Shown here: piece by piece, positions 25,521 to 31,835 of the stretch
How positions within the stretch are numbered: the first letter of the stretch is position 1
Layout: each line of letters opens with the position of its first letter
DNA from: Pseudomonadota bacterium
Lineage (GTDB): Bacteria > Myxococcota_A > Bradymonadia > UBA4248
Direction of reading: 5' to 3'
DNA: 36,154 bases
Assembly: GCA_017441205.1 (NCBI GenBank)
Contig: JAFRYG010000204.1
Location: 1 to 36,154 of the forward strand
Translations under genes and position numbers: made by a program
The notes under the pieces: model-generated
What the model was told of the DNA's origin: nothing
Databases searched by the model: none
The model's input: only the letters and a program-made list of their open reading frames with translations

Positions 25521-26073
25521 TTATGATTATGAGTTACGCTTTCACAAAAGTACTTGCTACTGTTATGACCATGGAAAATCCCCCAATCCATCCCCCTAGC
25601 ATCAACCCACATGTAGCACATTGTAGTTTTATTGCTATTACTGGTAACCAGGGTTACCGCCCCCCTATTCCCACCCGCCGACTCGCCGTCCTAACCCAAA
25701 ATACGCACGGTCTTGGCACACTGCCCTCTTTCCGACATTAGGCGTCGTAAAAAAAAGCATCCCGATGTGCCTGGCGTGTACGGTGCTCCAGCAGTCGCCC
25801 CCGCGTCCGGGAATCGTTGCCGCTGCAAACCGGCCCTCGGTCGTCCGTACATTATATTGGGCACCGGGCGTCAGACAAATCCGGATGAATACATACTGAT
25901 CTCCCAAAACAGGAAGGAACCATTCCTTCATTACAGTGATGCCATTGAGATCAGATTTGTTTCACTTGGACGTACGATTTTTTGTAACGCCACATTCATC
26001 CCACATATCCCAGAAGAAACAAAGTGTGTGGTGTCATTATCCTTGGCCACCCAAAAAGGATGAAGCACGGCTT
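25521..26073. other. Long gene-free interval with a dispersed element
   Basis: I see no supported gene. At 25643-25658 is a GGTAACC-AG-GGTTACC inverted repeat. The following 80 bases (CCCACCCGCCGACTCGCCGTCC, ACCCAAA, CGGTC, GCACACTGCCC) resemble 35915-35990. The remaining sequence to 26073 has no recognisable motif and may be a remnant. Confidence 0.45.
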
Positions 26074-26110
26074 CGTTTTGGGGCTATCGGCGCGCCGATA
26101 CGCCCCAAAT
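26074..26110 (-). repeat. Bulged-G hairpin (family A) after coaD
   Basis: On the minus strand: TTTGGGGC-G-TATCGGC GC GCCGATA-GCCCCAAAA. It starts about 20 bases after the coaD stop, in the coaD orientation. It differs from the copy at 22931 only in the loop bases, and shares flanking CACGGCTTCG/TACGGCTTCG, so the two form a closely related subfamily. Confidence 0.8.
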
Positions 26111-26128
26111 GTTTCCTATGCAAATGCA

Positions 26129-26617
26129 TTATGACCGCATCAATTCTTTCATCGCACGAACGACGCATTCCGGAGCGTATGGCGTAATATCCCGGCCGCA
26201 GGCTGCGATTTCCTTGACGACAGAACTTGACAGAAAGAGCTTGTCCGTCGCAGCAATCAAAAAGAATGTCTCGATTTCGGGGGCCAGATCGCGGTTGGCC
26301 AGAGCCATTTGGAATTCGTATTCAAAATCCGCAACGGCCCGCAGCCCACGAATAATCACGCGCGCATCGATTTTGCGGCAAAAATCGACGAGCAGCCCGT
26401 CGTATGTATCGCACGAAACGTTTGAACAATCCTTCAGGGATTCCCGCAAAAAAACGAGCCTCTGATCGGTCGAAAACATGGCTTTCTTATTGGGGTTCAC
26501 ACCGATGGCCACGACGACGTGCGTAAACGACTGACAAGCACGCCGAATCAGATCGATGTGACCGAATGTCGGCGGATCAAAGGTTCCGGCGTAGACTGCT
26601 TTTTTCGATTGAATCAT
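26129..26617 (-). CDS. coaD: Phosphopantetheine adenylyltransferase CoaD
   Basis: This 162-residue enzyme adenylates 4'-phosphopantetheine to dephospho-CoA, the penultimate step of CoA synthesis. The nucleotidyltransferase T/HxGH motif is T17-F-G-H20 in AGTFDPPTFGHIDLI. Substrate-binding NPNKKAMFS, RVIIRGLRAVADFEYE and the C-terminal FLSSSVVKEIA are all present. Length is normal. The ATG at 26617 has AGGATG about 9 bases upstream. No rsmD homologue, a common neighbour of coaD, lies beside it. Confidence 0.97.
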   Translation of the reverse strand: MIQSKKAVYAGTFDPPTFGHIDLIRRACQSFTHVVVAIGVNPNKKAMFSTDQRLVFLRESLKDCSNVSCDTYDGLLVDFCRKIDARVIIRGLRAVADFEYEFQMALANRDLAPEIETFFLIAATDKLFLSSSVVKEIAACGRDITPYAPECVVRAMKELMRS

Positions 26618-26751
26618 ATATTCACATCCTGATGACGATATATATTATGGTTATGTATGAAAGATGCCATCATTGAGCTCTGAGCCTGAAGAATGGCAGT
26701 GTTCTCTAAGCTCCAAGCACTAAATCTGTCAACACAATGGTAAAAAATATC

Positions 26752-26785
26752 AATCGGCGTATTTGCCGCAGGCAAATAGCCGATT
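26752..26785 (+). repeat. Bulged-G hairpin (family A), long outer stem
   Basis: AATCGGC-G-TATTTGCC GCA GGCAAATA-GCCGATT is a perfectly paired 15-bp stem interrupted only by the conserved bulged G. It lies in the divergent gap between coaD and the 26961 gene. Confidence 0.8.
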
Positions 26786-26786
26786 G

Positions 26787-26817
26787 GGCGGCCGTATGGC
26801 GTCAGCCAAAGGCCGCC
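26787..26817 (+). repeat. Bulged-G hairpin (family A), degenerate
   Basis: GGCGGCC-G-TATGGC GTCA GCCAAA-GGCCGCC keeps outer and inner stems, but the 3' ATA is AAA. It is adjacent to the previous copy. The rest of 26618-26960 contains a CTCCAAG/CACTAAA heptamer run near 26709 and an A/T-rich stretch likely to hold the promoter of the next gene. Confidence 0.6.
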
Positions 26818-26960
26818 GCATCCATGCATCATGAATCTGCAGCCATTCCGCCATACGTGCATTGTTACATTTTCATTGTTGCATTCTCAAATGTATTCTC
26901 TAATATTACAGTACAATAATTATGCTGGTATCATTCAGCTTTCCCAACTAAGAATAAATC

Positions 26961-27725
26961 ATGAAAGACACTTCATTTTTAAAACCTGACAAAAGAAATA
27001 GCGCTGTTATGCCTGAAAATACAGAGCCCAGAAGTATATTCGTCAGCTTCAGGACAATCGGCATCGCCTGCGCAATCATCCTTTCATTCGTATTCCCAGC
27101 GTTGTCGGGAAGCACAGCCTGGGCAGATGCTGGACCTGCATGCGGCCCAAATTATTACGAGGAATACGATCATGAGCGGCACTGTCTTAACAATTCCTGG
27201 TATTTGCCCCTGGACGAATGTCACGATTTCTGCATGAATTCGGATTACTGTACGCTTTACCAGGACAACCAGCGAACAGTATTCGGCGGTTTTTGGCAGG
27301 GCGCTTTTCCATCTTCGGCGTTTGATGATCTGAAAAACCGATGCACAGAACAGTGTACAAATCTAAAGGCGCAATGCAGCAGCAATAACCAGGAATGTCT
27401 GGCCAGATTTTTGCCGCAGGATCCCGATTGTTCACAACTTACAAATGTGCAGGAAAACGAATACTGCAGCGCGAATTGCATCAATACCATCCTGACATCG
27501 GAATGCGGAAGGAACTGCATGAAAGATGCGGATAAAAACGACATCTGCCGCGTGCTCTGCTCCGAAAATTGTTACGATAGTTACTGTGCATCCATCCCCA
27601 TGAGTTACGATACCAAATGGAGTATTTTTGGGGTATTGATGACCCTGCTTGCAGCAGCGAGTCTTATCATCCTCGTCTTCGTCCACCGAAATAATAATAC
27701 TCAGACGGATAGCGAACATTCATGA
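26961..27725 (+). CDS. Cysteine-rich single-pass membrane protein
   Basis: This 254-residue protein has an N-terminal hydrophobic signal (about 32-55, ending SGSTAWA). An extracytoplasmic region with 18 cysteines follows, many as CxxxC or CxxxxxxC (ECHDFCMNSDYC, RCTEQC, YCSANC, ECGRNC, ICRVLC, NCYDSYC). A C-terminal membrane helix (about 222-243) ends in a short polar tail. No enzyme motif is seen. The stop overlaps the next start as ATGA, so it is co-translated with the MFS transporter gene. Two decayed relatives lie at 29319 and 31179. The ATG at 26961 lacks a good Shine-Dalgarno; an alternative ATG is at 27009. Confidence 0.75.
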   Translation: MKDTSFLKPDKRNSAVMPENTEPRSIFVSFRTIGIACAIILSFVFPALSGSTAWADAGPACGPNYYEEYDHERHCLNNSWYLPLDECHDFCMNSDYCTLYQDNQRTVFGGFWQGAFPSSAFDDLKNRCTEQCTNLKAQCSSNNQECLARFLPQDPDCSQLTNVQENEYCSANCINTILTSECGRNCMKDADKNDICRVLCSENCYDSYCASIPMSYDTKWSIFGVLMTLLAAASLIILVFVHRNNNTQTDSEHS

Positions 27726-28795
27726 GTGACAATGCATTGAAGGCATTTCGGGGGAAGCTGGCCATCTATTCCTGCGCACATTTTTGCGTTGATTTTGCAT
27801 GCGGCTGCCTCGTTACGAGCAGATTCTGGCCATCCCCTGACGGTCTTCTCGCAGTCATTTTATATAATTTCTTCGCCTTTGCCTGCCAGATGCCCATCGG
27901 CATGATTGCAGACAAATGGAACCGTAATGCATTGGTTTCTGCAATTGGCTGTCTGATTGTGATTGCGGGCGTGGGCATTGCTGCGTTTAATATGAAACTG
28001 GTACTGGGAGCCGCAGTGATTGCGGGCATCGGCAATGCCATGTTTCACATGGGCGGCGGCATTGATGTCCTCAATGTATCGGGAGCCAAAAGCGGCCCGC
28101 TGGGCGTCTTTGTTTCCCCCGGTGCGCTGGGACTGTTTCTGGGCGTGGCCTATGGTCAGACGAGGGGATATGTTACGATGCTTCCCATTGGCCTCATGCT
28201 CGCTTGTGCAGCCGTCATCTTTGGCTATCAAATGCTCAGGGAACGAACATTTGTCAGCCGGAATGTGCCCCTCTCTTTCCGCATATCATCCGGCGTTGGA
28301 AAAGCCCTGACGACAGCAGCCATTGCAGCATTATTTATTGTAGTTACCCTGCGTTCCTATGTGGGGATTACGCAGTCCTTCGAATGGAAATCCCAGTGGC
28401 ACTGGGGAATCTTTCTCATTGCTGCACTCGTTTTGGGCAAAGCTCTCGGCGGCGTTTTGTCGGACAAATTCGGCATGCGCAAAACGGCATGCGTCACGCT
28501 CAGTCTGGCCGCATTGCTCTACGCATTTTCGGATTATCCGGCGGCAGGTGTGCTGGCCGTTTTCTGTTTTAATATGACCATGCCGATGACGCTGTGGGCA
28601 CTTTCGCAAATCTTTGCCCAGGCTAAAGGCTTCGCATTTGGTACACTGACTTGCGCGCTCTTTATGGGATTTATGGGAACGCTTCTGTTCGACAAACCCA
28701 TGCTTTCGTATGGCTGGTGCGGGATGATTGCATCCATTCTGTCCGGCATCCTCCTGATCATCGGCTTAAAGGCAGTACGCAATAATAATGCGTAA
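27722..28795 (+). CDS. MFS-type transporter
   Basis: This 357-residue polytopic protein has about ten hydrophobic segments. The first half has the loop DKWNRN after GMIAD, the place of the MFS motif A. The pseudo-symmetric second half has GVLSDKFGMRKT. GNAMFHMGGGIDVL is a notable intramembrane segment. The length is a little short for a 12-helix MFS protein, so 10-12 helices are possible. The substrate is unknown. It is translationally coupled to the upstream Cys-rich membrane protein (ATGA overlap). A truncated relative, with a 65-bp deletion, lies at 30149-30460. Confidence 0.8.
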   Translation: MSDNALKAFRGKLAIYSCAHFCVDFACGCLVTSRFWPSPDGLLAVILYNFFAFACQMPIGMIADKWNRNALVSAIGCLIVIAGVGIAAFNMKLVLGAAVIAGIGNAMFHMGGGIDVLNVSGAKSGPLGVFVSPGALGLFLGVAYGQTRGYVTMLPIGLMLACAAVIFGYQMLRERTFVSRNVPLSFRISSGVGKALTTAAIAALFIVVTLRSYVGITQSFEWKSQWHWGIFLIAALVLGKALGGVLSDKFGMRKTACVTLSLAALLYAFSDYPAAGVLAVFCFNMTMPMTLWALSQIFAQAKGFAFGTLTCALFMGFMGTLLFDKPMLSYGWCGMIASILSGILLIIGLKAVRNNNA

Positions 28796-28827
28796 TGCGT
28801 AATGCCGAATTGGTAATGATTCAGTAC

Positions 28828-28847
28828 AGACGTTCCAAGGAACGTCT
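28828..28847. repeat. AGACGTTCC palindrome (family B), copy
   Basis: AGACGTTCC-AA-GGAACGTCT is preceded by GTAC and followed by CTCTGACAAC and a GAATTAAGCATT heptamer array, the same order as at 12547-12661. Confidence 0.82.
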
Positions 28848-28860
28848 CTGACAACGATCA

Positions 28861-28915
28861 TTACGAATTAAGCATTGGTGAACTACGCATTGGTGAATTA
28901 AGCATTGTGAATTAG
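28861..28915. repeat. GAATTAA/GCATTGG heptamer array
   Basis: Units GAATTAAGCATTGGT, GAACTACGCATTGGT, GAATTAAGCATTGT and GAATTAGAG repeat with a period of 14-15. The array abuts the CCCCCC preceding the ATG at 28924. The duplicated gene at 30529 has the same arrangement. Confidence 0.8.
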
Positions 28916-28923
28916 AGCCCCCC

Positions 28924-29283
28924 ATGGATTACCTCATCAAAACACTGGCATTTTGCCTTGGATTGACCATTCTTCTGGAAACAGCATTTGCACTTTTTGC
29001 AGGCATTCGCGGACGTAAGAATCTGCTGACAGTCGTACTGGTACAGGTGATAACCAATCCATGTGTGGTTCTGCTCATTCTGTGGTGCATGACGCATTTG
29101 AGCTGGCATCGCGCATTGTTTGAGCTTCCCATCGAAGCCGTTGTCGTCGTCGTCGAATGGATCATCTACAAAAAATTCCTGAAAGATCTCAAACGCCCTT
29201 TCGCATTTTCGCTGGCAGCAAATTATTTTTCCTATACTTTCGGTATCGTTCTTGGCTATTTCGGGATATATCCTCAATTCTGA
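28924..29283 (+). CDS. Small polytopic membrane protein, intact copy
   Basis: This 119-residue protein has about four hydrophobic segments (YLIKTLAFCLGLTILLETAFALFAG; LLTVVLVQVITNPCVVLLILWCM; ELPIEAVVVVVEWIIY; SYTFGIVLGYFGI). No family is recognised. Position after the MFS gene and co-duplication with it suggest a shared function. The start is preceded by GAATTAGAGCCCCCC rather than a clear Shine-Dalgarno, and the same leader is kept in the second copy at 30529. By eye the two copies differ at 15 of 360 positions with no indel. Confidence 0.75.
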   Translation: MDYLIKTLAFCLGLTILLETAFALFAGIRGRKNLLTVVLVQVITNPCVVLLILWCMTHLSWHRALFELPIEAVVVVVEWIIYKKFLKDLKRPFAFSLAANYFSYTFGIVLGYFGIYPQF

Positions 29284-29318
29284 GCCAATGCCTGACTGCC
29301 TGAAATCTTAATACAAAG

Positions 29319-29404
29319 AAAGATGGAGTATTCCGGGCATTTTGTAGCATTCCGGCAGCCATGAGTATCACCTCGCGCTCTGTCATTCATCACAGGAATA
29401 ATAC
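29319..29404 (+). pseudogene. Remnant of the Cys-rich membrane protein 3' end
   Basis: GAAAGATGGAGTATT and GCAGCCATGAGTATCAC match the end of the decayed gene at 31179-31585. In one frame it reads KDGVFRAFCSIPAAMSITS, then a degraded helix. No start or upstream part of such a gene is attached, since the small membrane-protein gene ends at 29283. Sequence resemblance continues weakly to about 29500, paralleling 31586-31690. Confidence 0.6.
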
Positions 29405-29626
29405 TCCGTCGGCAGATAGAAATTCCTAATCACTATACTGCGGGAAATAAGGTCCGGCTCTCCGAATCTGCTTATATCTTTGCACCATTTTTGACTGAGC
29501 CAGTCTCACCACAAACGTTCCGCGCCTCCCGGAACGGCATTTTGCTCATCCCCTTCATTGACATTCATAAATATTAAAGCGTAAATTCCAAAGAGGGGGA
29601 TGAGTATAACAGAAGCAGGACAAGTC

Positions 29627-30115
29627 ATGACACAATTACCCAGTCTATCTTTTCCGGAAGCCCTCAAGCTCGCCTTCAATAAACTGATTGTCATTAAGGG
29701 GCGTTCAAGGCGATCCGAATTCTGGTGGTTCTTTCTTTTCGGATTCTTCATCAATCTCGTTAATCTCGGCGTTTCAAAGATTGCCGGTTTCCCAATCATT
29801 CTCGAAATCAGTGAATTCATCGTCAATCTGATGATTGCGCCGGTCGGCATCCGGCGACTTCACGATACCGGCCACAGCGGATTATGGTATTTGGTGATAC
29901 TCCCGATAGTGCTCATGCCGGATCCAAACGAAAACACACCGGTGGTATTGACTATACTCATTGCCATCTATGCTTTGGTCGCCATTTGTATTCTGATTGT
30001 CGTCTTTGTATTCTGGGCGAAAGATGGCTCGCAGGAAGACAACAAATACGGTCCGTCGCCCAAATATGTGAGCGATCAGGAACCCGCTGGCGAATTTGAA
30101 TCGAACCGAAACTAA
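29627..30115 (+). CDS. DUF805 membrane protein
   Basis: This is a 162-residue inner-membrane protein. It has the DUF805 hallmarks: GRSRRSEFWWFFLFGFFINL near the start, VGIRRLHDTGHSGLWYL in the middle, and a final helix followed by a soluble GSQEDNKYGPSPKY tail. There are about four membrane segments. The family's biochemical role is unknown. The ATG at 29627 is chosen because AGGA lies 9 bases upstream. An ATG at 29600 sits directly on a GAGGGGG run, too close to act as its Shine-Dalgarno. It lies between the intact and decayed cassette copies. Confidence 0.88.
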   Translation: MTQLPSLSFPEALKLAFNKLIVIKGRSRRSEFWWFFLFGFFINLVNLGVSKIAGFPIILEISEFIVNLMIAPVGIRRLHDTGHSGLWYLVILPIVLMPDPNENTPVVLTILIAIYALVAICILIVVFVFWAKDGSQEDNKYGPSPKYVSDQEPAGEFESNRN

Positions 30116-30148
30116 GGCCGACGCGCCGGTGCCGCCGCGTTCTACACC

Positions 30149-30460
30149 TTTGTCAGCCAGAACGTTCCGCTTTCTTTCCACATATCATCCGGCATCGGGA
30201 AAGCCCTGACGATAGGAGCAATTGCAGCATTATTTATCGTAGTTACCCTGCGTTGCTGCACTTGTTTTGGGCAAAGCTCTCGGCGGCGTTTTGTCGAACA
30301 AATTCGGCATACGCAAAACGGTATGCGTCAGGCTCAGTCTGGCCGCATTGCTCTACGCATTTTCGGATTATCCGGCGGCAGGTGTGCTGGCCGTTTTCTG
30401 TTTTAATATGACCATGCCGATGACGCTGTGGGCCCTTTCGCAAATCCTTGCCCAGGCTAA
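30149..30460 (+). pseudogene. Truncated, frameshifted MFS transporter copy
   Basis: The sequence matches 28249-28626 of the intact MFS gene closely (TTTGTCAGCC...ATCATCCGGC...CCCAGGCTAA). It lacks 65 bases corresponding to 28356-28420, which breaks the frame, and stops abruptly where a 14-bp repeat array begins. Both gene ends are missing. A frame of 75 codons starting at 30267 survives but only covers the middle of the transporter. Confidence 0.9.
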
Positions 30461-30520
30461 TTGTGAATTATGCATTGTGAATTATGCATTGTGAATTATG
30501 CATTGTGAATTACGAATTAG
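30461..30520. repeat. GAATTAT/GCATTGT heptamer array
   Basis: Three tandem 14-bp units GAATTATGCATTGT, then GAATTACGAATTAGAG. It joins the broken MFS copy directly to the small membrane-protein copy, so it sits at the deletion junction. Confidence 0.88.
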
Positions 30521-30528
30521 AGCCCCCC

Positions 30529-30888
30529 ATGGATTACCTCATCAAAACACTGGCCTTTTGCCTTGGATTGACCATCCTTCTGGAAACATCATTTGCACTT
30601 TTTGCGGGCATTCGCGGACGTAAGAATCTGCTGACAGTCGTACTGGTACAGGTGATAACCAATCCATGTGTGGTTCTGCTCATTCTGTGGTGCATGACGC
30701 ATTTGAGCTGGCATCGCGCCTTGTTTGAACTGCCCATCGAAGCCGTTGTCGTCGTCGTCGAATGGATCATCTACAAAAAATACCTGAAAGATCTCAAACG
30801 CCCATTCTCATTTTAACTGGCAGCAAATTACTTTTCCTATACTTTCGGTATCGTCCTGGGCTATTTCGGGATATATCCTCAATTCTGA
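30529..30888 (+). pseudogene. Second copy of the small membrane protein, interrupted by TAA at codon 96
   Basis: It is colinear with 28924-29283 over the full 360 bases with no indels. Codon 96 is TAA (30814-30816) where the intact copy has TCG (two substitutions). As read, it encodes 95 residues and lacks the last membrane segment. The other changes are mostly synonymous. After the TAA the three differences are all synonymous. It may be a very recent pseudogene, a shortened functional variant, or read through. Confidence 0.85.
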
Positions 30889-30903
30889 GCGGCAGCGCCG
30901 CGA

Positions 30904-30927
30904 GCCGTATGCGCAGCGCGCACAGGC
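30904..30927 (+). repeat. Bulged-G hairpin (family A), one mismatch
   Basis: GCC-G-TATGCGC AGC GCGCACA-GGC keeps the base and bulge, with ACA in place of ATA. It lies 16 bases after the end of the small membrane-protein copy, on the same strand. Confidence 0.6.
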
Positions 30928-30999
30928 GAGCGCAAAAGGGCGTATCATGCAGAGAAGTTCGAACGAACGGTCTCTCAGCACGATAGCCCGAAGATGGCA

Positions 31000-31024
31000 G
31001 GCCGTATGGCACATGCCATAGGCC
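31000..31024 (+). repeat. Bulged-G hairpin (family A)
   Basis: GGCC-G-TATGGCA CA TGCCATA-GGCC shows the conserved bulged G with GC/GG-variant outer pairs. It is similar in sequence to the degenerate copy at 26787. No gene is seen in 30889-31178. Confidence 0.72.
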
Positions 31025-31178
31025 GCCAAATCAACGCATCATGCGTTCTTAATCATTCCGCATCAAAAATTGTGAATTATACGTTTAATTGTTGTCTTTC
31101 AACTAGAATTGCCTGATAAAACAGCCAGTATTTTATGCACAGTTCTGAATTACTCCGCCATGGTACGGGAGAAAACCT

Positions 31179-31585
31179 ATGAATACAAAATTATCAGGTT
31201 TAGACAAAACTAGAAAAGTCAGCTTCATGTCTGCGACTAAGTGCGCAATTCCACGCGGCAGATTCACCGGCAATCTATTCGATATTGCCTGCACAGCCAA
31301 CCTCTCATTTTTATTCCTTGCAATACCATTAAACACAGCTCTGGCAGATTGCGGACCATTTGGTGGCTCCGGCGATTCAGAGTATGCTCCATGTGAATAC
31401 AATCCATTGTATTTCTCCAAAACCGAATGCCGAGATCTTTGTGAGGACTCTGAATTCTGCATGCCCTATCAGGATGAAAAACGAACAATATTCAAAAGAA
31501 AGATGGAGTATTTCTGGGCATCTTGGTGGCATTGCTCACAGCCATGAGTATCACAGCGCTTGTCGTCATCCATCGCCGGGGATAA
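31179..31585 (+). pseudogene. Decayed paralogue of the 26961 Cys-rich membrane protein
   Basis: The 5' part reads like the 26961 protein: a signal-like segment (FLFLAIPLNTALA), then ECRDLCEDSEFCMPYQDEKRTIF, aligning with ECHDFCMNSDYCTLYQDNQRTVF. Then about 120 codons of the cysteine-rich region are missing. The sequence jumps to the C-terminal helix, which is in another frame (GILVALLTAMSITALVVIH, ending at 31585). As read, translation stops at 31547 after 122 residues with no membrane anchor. GGGAG 8 bases upstream of the ATG at 31179 is still good, so a short secreted product is possible. Confidence 0.7.
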
Positions 31586-31835
31586 TAGTCAGGTAGTAAC
31601 AAACATTCATAATCAATAGCGCCTGACAGGCATTTCGGAGGAAACAGGCTCCGTTACCGCACATATCCTTGCATCGTTCCTGTCTGCGAGAGTCTCTGTG
31701 CACTCAGATTCCGGGTATTCCCCGGACAGCGGTTTTACTTAGTCTTCCCTATGAGTATAAAAGAAAATGAAAGACAAATTCTTTGGAACATTGATATCCA
31801 CGCGGGTTAAACAGCCAAAATCGTTGAGGTCAGCA

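Noticed and set aside
30484-30528. N-terminal extension of the second small membrane protein (starting in the 14-bp array)
   Set aside because: The added residues come only from the repeat array. The duplicated gene at 28924 starts at the ATG equivalent to 30529.
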